Source of the DNA: Camarhynchus parvulus
Taxonomy: Eukaryota; Chordata; Aves; Passeriformes; Thraupidae
Reading direction: 5' to 3'
NCBI RefSeq assembly: GCF_901933205.1
Contig: NW_022148237.1
Location: forward strand, 734,001 to 798,000
DNA: 64,000 nt
Below the pieces are notes generated by a model that saw nothing but the letters and a program-made list of their open reading frames with translations, searched no databases and had not been told where the DNA came from. Below are positions 1 through 10,300 of the stretch, piece by piece; positions within the stretch are counted from its first letter, which is position 1, and each line of letters begins with the position of its first letter. The translations under genes were made by a program, and so were the position numbers.

Positions 1-3000
1 GACCGGGGACTCGGAGGGGAACATCCTCACCTGGACCCGCACGCCGGGCAAGGGGGGCAAAGGTGCGGTTGGGATTATTTGGGGGATTTGGGGTGGAGAT
101 TTGGGGGGATTGGGGTGAGGTTTGGGGGTTTTGGGGTGAGGTTTTCAGAGGGAACATCCTCACCTGGACCCGCACGCCGAGCAAGGGGGGAAAAGGTGGA
201 ATTGGGGTTTGGGGTATTTGGGGTGGATTTGGGCTGGTTTTTGGGGTGGATTTGGGGTATTTTGGGGGCCGTTTTTGGGGTGGATTTGGGGTATTTTGGG
301 GGCTGTTTTTGGGGTGGATTTGGGGTATTTTGAGGGCTGTTTTGGGGTGGATTTGAGGTGTACTTGTCGGGGCCGTTTTTGGGGTGGATTTGAGGGGCAT
401 TTTGTTGCTCTGTTTGGGGTGGATTTGGGGCTATTTTGGGGGGCGGTTTTTGGGGTGGATTTGGGGTTTTTTGGGGGCCGTTTTTGGGGTGGATTTGGGG
501 TATTTGGGGCTGAGCAATCCCTCCAGAGATGTACCAGATCGGGCAGCAGACACGAGCCCATGAGGGGCAGTGTGTTTGCTCTGTTTGGGGTGGATTTGGG
601 GCTGGTTTTAGGGGATGGTTTTGGGGTAGGTTTGAGCTGTTTTAGGGCTGGTTTTGGGGTGGATTTGGGGCAGGTTTTAGGGGCTGATTTTGGGGCTGGT
701 TTTGGGGAATTTTGGGGTGGATTTCGGGCTGGTTTTAGGGGATGGTTTGAGCCGTTTTAGGGCTGGTTTTGGGGTGGGTTTGGGGTGTTTGGGGCTGACC
801 CAGCCCCCCAGAGATGTACCAGATCGGGCAGCAGACGCGGGCACACGAGGGCAGCGTGTTCGCGTGCCGCCGCCGCGACGGGACCGTGCTGAGCGGGGGG
901 GGCAAGGACCGCAGGGTGCTCAGCTGGAGCCCCAGCCTGGAGCTGCTGCACGAGGTCGAGGTGGGCAGAGCCCCCGAACCCCGAAAACCTCCCTTGGTGC
1001 CCTAAAAACCTCCCTTGGTGCCCCAAAAATCTCCCTTGGTGCCCCAAAAGTCTCCTTTAGTGCCCCAAAAATCTCCTTTAGTGCCTCAAAAAACAGCCCC
1101 AGGAACCATAAAAATCTCCCTTGGTGCCCCAAAAATCTCCTTTAGTGACTCAAAAATGTCCTTTAGTGCCCCAAAAATCTCCCTTGGTGCCCCAAAAATC
1201 TCCCTTGGTGCCCTAAAAGTCTCCTTTAGTGCCCCAAAAATCTCCTTTAGTGCCCCAAAAATGTCCTTTAGTGCCCCAAAAATCTCCCTTAGTGCCCCAA
1301 AAATCTCCTTGAGTGCCCCAAAAATCTCCTTTAGTGCCCCAAAAATGTCCTTTAGTGCCCCAAAAATCTCCCTTGGTGCCCTAAAAATCTCCTTTGGTGC
1401 CCCAAAAATCTCCCTTGGTGCCCTAAAATCCTCCCTTGGTGCCCCAAAAATCTCCTTTAGTGCCCCAAAAATGTCCCTTATTGTCCTAAAAATCTCCCTG
1501 GGTAGCCAAGAATCTCTTTTAGTGCCCTAAAAATCTCCCTTGGGTGCTTCTGACGGGGTATTTGGGGTTGTTTTTGGGATCCCCAGTTCCCCAAGAGCTT
1601 TGGGTGGTTCTAACGGGATTTTTGGGGTCCCCCAGCTCCCTGAACACTTCGAGGGGTTCTGACGGGATTTTTGGGGTCGGTTTTGGGGTCCCCCAGCTCC
1701 CCAAGCCCTCAGGATGGTTCTAAGGGAATTTTTGGGGTCCCCCAGCTCCCCAAGCCCTCAGGATGGTTCTAACGGGGTTTTTGGGGTCCCCCAGCTCCCC
1801 CGCCCTCAGGAGTTTTCCGGGTTTTGGGGCCACTACCGGGGATTTTTGGGGTGGCTCTCGGTTTTTGGGGTCGGCAGCTCCCCAGCCCCCAAGCCCTCAG
1901 GATGGCTCTAACGGGGTTTTTGGGGTCCCCCAGCTCCCCAAGCCCTCAGGACGGCTCTAACGGGGTTTTTGGGGTCCCCCAGCTCCCCGAGAGCTTCGGC
2001 GCCGTGCGCACGATCGCGGAGGGTCCCGGCGAGGAGCTGCTGGTCGGGACCACGCGGAACGCGCTGCTCCGGGGCACGCTGGGCTCCGGCTTCACCCCCA
2101 TCGTCCAGGTGGCCTTTGGGGGGTCCCGGGGGGGTGTCCGGGGCGGGCACGGGGCGCTGACCCCTCCCCGAACCCCCCCAGGGTCACACGGACGAGGTTT
2201 GGGGTCTGGCCACGCACCCCAACTGCTGCCGCTTCCTCACCTGCGGCCACGACCGGCAGCTGTGCCTGTGGGACGGCCGCGAGCACGCGCTGGCCTGGAG
2301 CCTGGCGCTGGAGGTGGGCAGGGACCCCCCAATTGGGGAGGGGGGCACCCCAGGGGGGTCAGGAGTGAGATTGGGGGGGTTTGAGGGGGTTTGGGGTCTG
2401 TAATGGGGTTCTGGAGACAAGGAACACGCCCCGGCTGGAGCCTGGCGCTGGAGGTGGGCAGGGACCCCCCAATTGGGGAGGGGGCGGCAGGGGAGGGGCC
2501 GGGAGTGAGATTTGGGGGGGTTTGGGGGATGTTTGGGGGGTTTAGGATCTGTGATTGGGGTACAGAAGGGTTGGGGAGGGACCAGGAACACGCCCTGGGC
2601 TGGGGACCCCCAAATTGGGGAGGGGGACACCCCAGGGGGTTCAGGAGTGAGATTTGGGGGGGTTTGGGGGGGTTTGGGGGGTCGGGGGTGCTTTGGGGGG
2701 GTCACAGGGGGCTCTGGGGACAAAGGACCAGGAGCACACCCGGGCTGGGGACCCCCGAATTGGGGCTGGGGGCGCGGGAGCCTGGTTTGGGGTGCGGGGG
2801 GTTGGGGGCACCCCCAATTTGGGGTCCCTTGTGCCCCCCCCGTGACCCCTCCCCACCCCCAGGACACCGGGCTCTGCGCCGACTTCCACCCCGGGGGACA
2901 CGTGGTGGCCGTGGGGCTGCTGACCGGGAGGTGAGGGACACCGGGACAGACGGACACACAGGGACAGGGGGACAGGGGGACATGGGAGGGGACAGGGGGA

Positions 3001-6000
3001 CACACAGGGACACCGGGACAGACGGACACACAGGGACAGGGGGACAGGGGGACATGGGAGGGGACAGGGGGACACACAGGGACAGGGGGACATGGGGGGA
3101 CACCGGGACAGACGGACACACAGGGACAGGGGGACATGGGGGGGGACACCGGGACAGACGGACACACAGGGACACGGGAGGGACATGGGGGACATGGGAG
3201 GGGACAGGGGGGACACACAGGGACACGGGCTGGGGGGACAGACGGACACACAGGGACAGGGGGACATGGGGGGGACAGACGGACACCCAGGGACAGGGGG
3301 ACATGGGGGGGACACCGGGACAGACGGACACACAGGGACATGGGGACATGGAAGGGGCACCGGGACAGACGGACACACAGGGACACCGGGACATGGGGGG
3401 GGACAGGGGGACAAGGGGACAGTGCCCATGGTCACCATGTCCCTCCACGTCCCTGCCCTGTCCCCCCATGTCCCTGTACTGTCTGGGTGTCCCCCCATCC
3501 TGGTGTCACCCCTGTCCCCGTGTCCATGTCCCCAACTCCCCCCGTGTCCCCCCTGTGTCCCCATGTCCCGGTGTCCCCGTTGTTTACTGGTGTCCATCTC
3601 CACGTCCCTGTGTCCCTGTCCCCCTGTCCCTCCCGTGTCCCCATGTCCATGTCCTGCTGTCCCCTGGTCCCCATGTCTCCCCATGTCCGCGTGTTGTCCT
3701 GCTGTCCCCGTGTCCCCCCGTGTGTCCCCGTGTCTCTGTGTCCCCTGCTGTCCCCGTGTCCCCCCGTGTCCCCCCGTGTTCCCCCGTGTCCCTCAGGTGG
3801 CTGGTGCTGGACACGGGCACGCGGCAGCTCCTGGCCGGGGGCTCTGACGGCAACGAGCAGCTCTCGGTGGTTCGCTTCTCACCGGGTGAGCGCCGCGCGT
3901 CCCTCCGGGCCAAAGTGTCCCCAGGGTGTCCCCAAAGTGTCCCCAGAGTGACCCCAGAGTGACCCCAAAGTGTCCCCGAAGTGACCCCAAAGTGTCCCCA
4001 GAGTGACCCCAAAGTGTCCCGGAAGTGACCCCAAAGTGTCCCCAGAGTGACCCCAGAGTGACCCCAAAGTGTCCCCGAAGTGTCCTCTAAGTGACCCCAG
4101 ACTGTCCTGTAAGTGACCCCAAAGTGTCCCCAGGGTGTCCCCAAAGTGTCCCTGAACTGTCCCTGATCCCTCCCTGTCCCCAAAGTGTCCCCAGCCCTGT
4201 CCTCACACCATGGGGGGGTGTCCCCTATTCCCAGTCCCTGCCTTGTGTGGGACCCCCCCAAAATCCCTCTGTGCAGGACCCCCCCCCAAACCCCCCCAGC
4301 GTGTGAGACCCCCCGACCCTCCTTGTGTGGGACCCCCCAAACTCCCCCAAATGTGTGGGACCCCCCCATTGTATGAGACCCCCTCAGGCCCCCCCATTGT
4401 GTGTGGGACCCCCCCCAACCCCGTTTCCCCCCCCCTCAATTGCAGACGGGACCTTCCTGGCCATCGGCTCCCACGACAATTTCATTTACATTTACAGCGT
4501 GGCCGAGGGCGGCCGCAAGTTCAGCCGCTTCGGCCGCTGCACCGTGAGTCTGGGGGGGCTCCGGGGGGGGCTCTGGGCGCCCCCAAACCCCCCCTGACCC
4601 CCCCATCCCATCCCCAGGGTCACTCGAGTTTCATCACCCACCTGGACTGGTCCAAGGACGGGCGCTTCATCATGTCCAACTCGGGGGATTATGAGATCCT
4701 CTATTGTGAGTCTGGGGGCTTGGGGGGCTGCTCCTGGGGGGAACGGGACCCTCTGACCCTGCTGGGACCTTTGTCCTGTGGACCCCTGACCCTCCAGGAC
4801 CTCCCTGACCTGAGGACCCCCCTGACCCTGCCAGGACCTCCCTGACCCTGCCAGGACCTTTCTGACCCTGCCAGGACCCCCCTGATCCTTCCAGGACCTC
4901 CCTGACCCTGCCAGGACCTTTCTGATCCTTCCAGGACCCCCCTGACCCTGCCAGGACCTTTCCGACCCTGCCAGGACCTTTCTGATCCTTCCAGGACCCC
5001 CCTGACCCTGCCAGGACCTTCCCGACCCTGCCAGGACCTTTCTGATCCTTCCAGGACCCCCCTGACCCTGCCAGGACCCCCCTGACCCTGCCAGGACCTT
5101 TCTGACCCTGCCAGGACCCCCCTGATCCTTCCAGGACCCCCCTGACCCTGCCAGGACCATTCTGACCCTGCCAGGGGCCCTGCCAGGACCCCCTGACCCT
5201 GCCAGGACCATTCTGACCCTGCCAGGACCCCCCTGACCCTGCCAGGATGGCCCTACTCCCCTGGAACCCCCTAAATTTTGGGGTCTCACTGCTCCCCCTC
5301 CTGAAATTTTTGGGGGGTTTCCCTTTCCCTCCCCCCTCCTCCGTTTTGGGCGCCTTTCACTACCCCCACCCCCCAAATTTTGAGGGGATTCCACTGCCCC
5401 CCCCCCCACATTTTGGGGGTGAATCCCTCCCACCCCCAACCCCAAATTTTGGGGGTCTCTTTCCCCCCCCCTTGCAGGGGACGTGGCCGGGGGCTGCAAA
5501 CTGCTGCGGAACCGCTTCGAGAGCCGCGACCGGGAGTGGGCGTCCTACACCTGCGTGCTGGGCTTCCACGTCTTCGGTGGGTCTGGGGGCTCGGGGGGGG
5601 TGCCCGGGGGGGGTTCGGGGTCCCCCTGAACCCCCTCTTTGTCCCAGGGGTGTGGCCGGACGGCTCTGACGGCACCGACATCAACTCCCTGTGCCGCTCG
5701 CACCACGAGCGCGTGGTGGCCGTGGCCGACGACTTCTGCAAGGTTCACCTGTTCCAGTACCCCTGCGCCCGGCCCAAGGTGGGCACGGGGCTCTGGGGGG
5801 GCTCTGGGGGTCCTGGGGGGGCTGGGGAAGGTCCCAGACCCTGATTTGGGGGGTCCTGGAGCCCAATTTGGGGGATCGGGAGTTCTTATTCTGCAAGGTT
5901 CACCTGTTCCAGTGCCCCTGCGCCCGGCCCAAGGTGGGCACGGCGCTCTGGGGGTCCTGGGGAAGGGTCCCAGGCTCTGATTTGGGGGTCAGGGGTCTCC

Positions 6001-6669
6001 AGACCCATAGTCTGAGTGTTTTGGGGGATCCACGACTGCATTTTTGGGGTGTCGGGGGGATCCAGAGCCCAATTTCGGGAGAGGTCCCAAGATCCCAATT
6101 TAGGGATATTAGGGAGGGTCTCACACCCCAATTTTGGGGTATTGGCAGGGCCCAGACTCCAATTCTGGGGGGGTCCCCAGACCTGAGTTTTGGGATATTG
6201 GGGAGGGGCGGGGTCTCACACCCCAATTTTGGGTTATCGGGGGCGGTCCAGAGCCCAGTTTTGGGTATTGGGGGGTCCAGGCCCCAATTTGGGGATACTG
6301 GGGGGGGTCCCCAGACCCCAATTAAGGACTATTGGAGGGGTGCAGACCCCAATTTAGGGATGCTGGGAGGGTTCAGACCCCAATGTTGGGGGTATCAGGG
6401 GGGTCCAGAGCCCAGTTCCGGGGGGGTGTCCCCACTTTGAGGTGGGCGTGGCTCTGTGTGTGTGTGTGTGCGCGTGTGAGCCCACGTGACCCCTCCCTCA
6501 CGTGTCCCCCCTCATTCCCTCACAGGCTCCCAGTCACGTGTACGGCGGGCACGGCAGCCACGTGACCAACGTGCGCTTCACGCACGACGACGGGCACCTG
6601 GTGTCGCTGGGCGGGAAGGACACCAGCGTCTTCCAGTGGCGCGTCCTGCCCGGCGGCGACAGCGGCTGA
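1..6669 (+). CDS. EML3: EML3, echinoderm microtubule-associated protein-like 3 (5' end outside window)
   Basis: WD40/TAPE-propeller protein of the EML family, which binds microtubules and acts in spindle organisation. Eleven exons are readable and all phases agree: 1-62, 812-960, 1983-2108, 2182-2313, 2863-2930, 3797-3885, 4446-4543, 4618-4705, 5478-5576, 5648-5778, 6526-6669 (TGA). Recognisable blocks in order are GDSEGNILTW, SGGGKDRRVLSW, GHTDEVWGLATHP, TDGNEQ-type GSDGNEQLSVVRFSP, GSHDNFIYIYSV, GHSSFITHLDWSKDG, SNSGDYEILYWD, DGTDINSL and GGKDTSVFQWRVL at the C-terminus. These are the second-propeller blades; the coiled coil, HELP motif and first blades lie left of the window. EML3 rather than EML1/2/4 is chosen because MTA2 and TUT1 follow, as in mammals. 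No frameshift is seen in any of the 11 exons. Several introns carry partial copies of exon edges. Confidence 0.9.
140..200 (+). pseudogene. Partial copy of EML3 exon edge (donor side) in intron
   Basis: 'agggaacatcctcacctgg' with 'acccgcacgcc' repeats bases 17-62 of the first visible exon, including a GGTGG donor-like end. Confidence 0.9.
505..590 (+). pseudogene. Partial copy of the next EML3 exon start in intron
   Basis: 'cagagatgtaccagatcggg' with cagcagacacgagcccatga copies the exon that truly begins at 812, including its acceptor AG, then decays into intron repeat. Confidence 0.92.
961..1545. repeat. 21-bp minisatellite (ccaaaaatctcccttggtgc)
   Basis: About 27 tandem units in an EML3 intron, alternating cttggtg and tttagtg variants. 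Confidence 0.95.
1560..1980 (+). repeat. About 50-bp array seeded on the EML3 acceptor at 1982
   Basis: Units contain 'ggtcccccagctccccaag', near-copies of the true acceptor and exon start 'ggtcccccagctccccgag'. About seven copies precede the real exon. Confidence 0.85.
2425..2640 (+). repeat. Copies of the EML3 donor junction at 2313
   Basis: 'ctggagcctggcgctggagg' followed by tgggcagggacccccc recurs at 2434 after the real exon end, with shorter copies of the following caattgggga near 2600 and 2755. Confidence 0.9.
2931..3790. repeat. EML3 intron array: gacacacaggga/gggggacatggg units, then tgtcccc units
   Basis: A purine-rich half (to about 3420) of gacagacggacacacaggga repeats flips to a pyrimidine-rich half of tgtccccatgtccc repeats. 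The two halves are roughly reverse-complementary. Confidence 0.85.
3886..4200. repeat. 20-bp minisatellite (gtgaccccaaagtgtcccc)
   Basis: Tandem units in an EML3 intron starting right after the donor. Confidence 0.9.
4790..5250. repeat. 20-bp minisatellite (cctgaccctgccaggacc)
   Basis: About 22 units in the EML3 intron before the exon at 5478. Confidence 0.93.
5885..5945 (+). pseudogene. Copy of the EML3 exon end (donor side) in the next intron
   Basis: 'tgcaaggttcacctgttcca' with gtgcccctgcgcccggcccaag and gtgggcac matches the real exon end at 5778 with one substitution. Confidence 0.94.
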
Positions 6670-6821
6670 GGAGGCCCCGCGCCTCCTCTTCCTCCTCCTC
6701 TTCCTCGCTGCTTCCTCCTCTTCCCTTTTCCCCTTCTTTCTTGGGACCAAAGAGCGGCTCGGGGGTTGGTGAAAGCCTTCCTCCCCGGCCGCGTTTTTCG
6801 CGCTGCACTGTGAGAGGCGTC

Positions 6822-6827
6822 AATAAA
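6822..6827 (+). terminator. EML3 poly(A) signal AATAAA
   Basis: Canonical AATAAA 153 bases after the EML3 stop, inside gtcaataaaagcc. It is the only clear signal before the MTA2 promoter. Confidence 0.85.
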
Positions 6828-6869
6828 AGCCTTGGGGTCAGGGTAGGGCCTCGCCGTTTCCTCCGCGCC

Positions 6870-7308
6870 CCGGGATCGCCGCCGCCGCTTCCCGGAAGCG
6901 CCGCGGGTTCTTCCTCCTGGCCGCCCTCGGCGCCTTTCCGGTTCTGGCGGAACTCGCCGAGCGCCTTACGGAAAGAGCCGAGGTTGAGCCGAGGAGTGCC
7001 GGAGAGAGCCGAGGCTAAGCCGAGGCTTTCCCGAAGCTGAGCCGAAAAGTGCCGAGTTTGCTCCGGAAGCGCCCGAGGCGGCGCCGAAGCCGTGCCGGAG
7101 GTGCCCGAACGAATCCGGCAATACCCGAGCCTTTCCGGAGGTGCCCAAACCCTCTCCGGAGGTTGCCGAACGTCTCCGGGGGTACCCGAAGCCTCTCCGG
7201 AGGTGCCCGAAGGGCTCCGAACCGGCCGTGCCGGCGCGGAGGCGGCGGGAGCGGCGATGAAGCGCGGCCGGGGCCGGGCCCGGGGGTAGCGCGGCCGAAC
7301 GAGCGGCC
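6870..7308 (+). promoter_or_regulatory. MTA2 CpG-rich promoter and 5' UTR with repeated CCGGAA/TTCCGG motifs
   Basis: GC-rich interval between the EML3 poly(A) signal and the MTA2 ATG. It is filled with short variants of 'tttccggaggtgcccgaa' and 'gagccgag' (about 6960-7230). TTCCGG/CCGGAA are core ETS-factor motifs, so this looks like a TATA-less CpG-island promoter with ETS-like sites amplified by local duplication. No TATA box is seen. The transcription start is not resolved. Confidence 0.6.
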
Positions 7309-10300
7309 ATGGCGGCCAACATGTACCGCGTCGGCGGTGAGCGGGCCGGGGGTCGCGGGCCGCCCGGGAGGGACGGCCAGGAGGGCTCGGGGGGGCCCTG
7401 AGGGGATTTGGGGGGTCCCGGAAAGCGGGGAGGTCTGTGAGGGGATTTGGGGGTTCCGTGAGGCGCCGGAATCCCGTGAGGGGATTTGGGGGGTGTCCAT
7501 GAGGGGTTAAGCGGGGTCCCGGAAAGGGGGAGGCCTGAGGGGAGTGGGGGGTCCCACAGCGGAAAGGGGCGGTCTGTGAGGGGATTTGGGGGTCCCGGAA
7601 AGGGGGAGAGGGTTTTGTGAGGGGATTGGGGGTCTCGGAAAGAGGGAAAGGGTTTTGTGAGGGGATTTGGGGGTCCCGGGAACAGCGGGGGTGTCTTGTG
7701 AGGCAATAACGGGGGAGGGGCGGGTCCCGTGCGGGAATTTCGGGGTCCCAGAAATGGGGGGCGTCCTGTGAGGGGATTTTGGGGGGATCCCGAAGAGGAA
7801 AGAGTCCCGTGAGGGAGTTAAGGGGTCTGTGAGGGGATTTGGGGTGTTTGTGAGGGGAACTGGGGCTCTGTGAGGAAAAGGAGGTCCCAGAAATGGGGAG
7901 GGGTCCATGGGGGGGGACCCCAAATCCTGAGGCGTGAAAGTGGGAGACGCCCCCCCTCAAAATCTAAAGGGAAAAAGGGGGGGCCTTGGATGAGAGGAGA
8001 ACCCCAGCAGGGGGAACCCCAAATTTTTTTGGGGGGGGGGGTCATGTCCCCCCATCTGTGAGGGAAGGGTCTGTGCTGGCGGGGGTCCCCAGGTTTGTAA
8101 TGGGGGGAAAATGGGGGGGTCCTGTAGGGTAACAGCCCCCCCCACCTCCATGAGGGGAACATCTGGCTGTGCAAACCCCCCCAGATTTTTTGGGTTTTTG
8201 GGAGGAAAGAATAGGAATTCTGCTACATTCAAATAAAGGGATTTTGGGGGAAAGGGATTTTTGGGGAGAGGGTTTCCCCTCATGACCCCCCCCATCATTT
8301 TTGCCCCCCATTTTTCCCCCAGACTACGTCTACTTTGAGAACTCCTCCAGCAACCCCTACCTGGTGCGGCGCATCGAGGAGCTCAACAAGGTGAGACCCC
8401 CGCCCCCCCCCTCATTCCTGGGGGTCCCCAAGCCCTGGGGGGGGTCCCCACGCCCGGGGAGACCCCCCTGACCCCCTGTGCTCCCCCCCCAGACGGCCAA
8501 TGGCAATGTGGAGGCCAAGGTGGTTTGTCTGTTCCGGCGGCGCGACATCTCCAGCAGCCTCAACAGCCTGGCCGACAGCAACGCCCGTGAGTGGGGGGCT
8601 TTTTGGGGGGGTTTGGGGGTTTGGGGGGCAGTCCTAAAAGCCAGGCCAACGGCAGTGCCTGTGGGTGGGAGGTTTGGGGGTTTTTGAGGGGATTTGGGGA
8701 CTTTGGAGAGGGGTGAGGGGTGGAGCAGCGATGGTGCTGCTGCTGCTTTGGGGGTTCAGGAATTTGGGGGATTTTTAAGGGATTTTGGGGGTGTTTTGGG
8801 GTTTTTGGGGGGGTGGGGGGCCGATCCCTCTTTGGTGTTGCTCCTGCTTTGGGGGTTCAGGAATTTTGGGGGGTTTGGGGGGGTCTGTGACCCACTCATT
8901 GCAATGGGGCACCCCCAAATTTTGGGGAGAGCTAATTTGACATTATTGGGGTAATTTGGGGGTGCTGGGAGGGGGGGGGATCCATGACCCCTCCCACAGA
9001 GACACCCCCAATTTGAGGAGGGGTCAGAGTTGCTCCACAAACTCTGGGCTGATTTTTGGGGGGGCTTTGCCAATTTTGGGGGGGGTCACAAGTAAAGGAT
9101 TGAACCCCAACCCACCTCCCCCATCAAACTGGGTGGGTCCTGCCCTTCCTGGGGTGTCCCCACCCTCTCACGGCCCCTCCCCCTTTTTCCCCTCCCCCTC
9201 CTCGGGGCCGTTGCCAAAATCCCGGAGGGGTTTTTGGGAGAACAATGGCCCTCCCAGCTGGATTTTGGGGGACACCCCGGTGTGACCCCCCGGGGCCCCC
9301 CAGGCGAGTTCGAGGAGGAGTCGAAGCAGCCGCCGATGACGGAGCAGCAGCGGCACCAGCTCAAGCACCGGGAGCTGTTCCTGTCCCGCCAGTTCGAGTC
9401 CCTCCCGGCCACCCACATCCGGTACCAGGCCCAAAAACCCCTCTGGGGGGGGTGGGAGAAGGGTCTCATGGGGCTCCCCGTGCTTGGGGAGGGGTTTTGG
9501 GGTGACACCCTCCCCAATATTTTCCCCGGAGGGGGAAGTGCAGCGTGACGCTGCTGAACGAGACCGACATCCTGGGGCAGTACCTGGAGAAGGAGGTGAG
9601 CTCTGGGTGCCCCTAAAATGGGTCTGGGGGGGGAATTTGGGAGTGTCCCCACCCTGCTGAGCCCCCCCCGTGTGCCCCCTCCCCACAGGATTGCTTCTTC
9701 TACTCGCTGGTGTTCGACCCCGTGCAGAAAACGCTGCTGGCGGACCAGGGCGAGATCAGGGTGGGCTGCAAGTACCAGGCCGAGATCCCCGAGCGCCTGG
9801 CCGAAGGTTTGGGGGGTTCAGGGGGGGCTCCGGGGGGTGCAGGATGGGGGGGTCACCCTGAGAGCCCCCCTAAACCCCCCCCAGGTGAGTCGGACAACCG
9901 GAACCAGCAGAAGATGGAGATGAAGGTGTGGGACCCCGACAACCCCCTGACGGACAGACAGATCGACCAGTTCCTGGTGGTGGCTCGGTGAGGGGGGCGC
10001 TGGGGGAGCTGGGGGGCGGGGGGATTGGGGGGACCCCTCTGACCCCCCGTGTCCCTCCCCAGAGCTGTGGGGACGTTTGCTCGGGCTCTGGACTGCAGCA
10101 GCTCCATCCGCCAGCCCAGCCTGCACATGAGCGCGGCCGCGGCCTCGCGGGACATCACCCTGGTGAGGGGGGACCCAGACCCCCGGGCACCCCAAAATTT
10201 CTCTAGAAACCCCCATTTCCCACTGGGAGACTCCAAAACTCTCTTGGAGCCTTCAGTTCCCACTGGGACACCCCGAAAATTCCCTTGGAGCCATCAGTTC

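Noticed and set aside
1..6669. EML2 or EML4 instead of EML3
   Set aside because: The blades fit the family generally, but adjacency to MTA2 and TUT1 is the EML3 arrangement; sequence alone from memory could not decide strongly.
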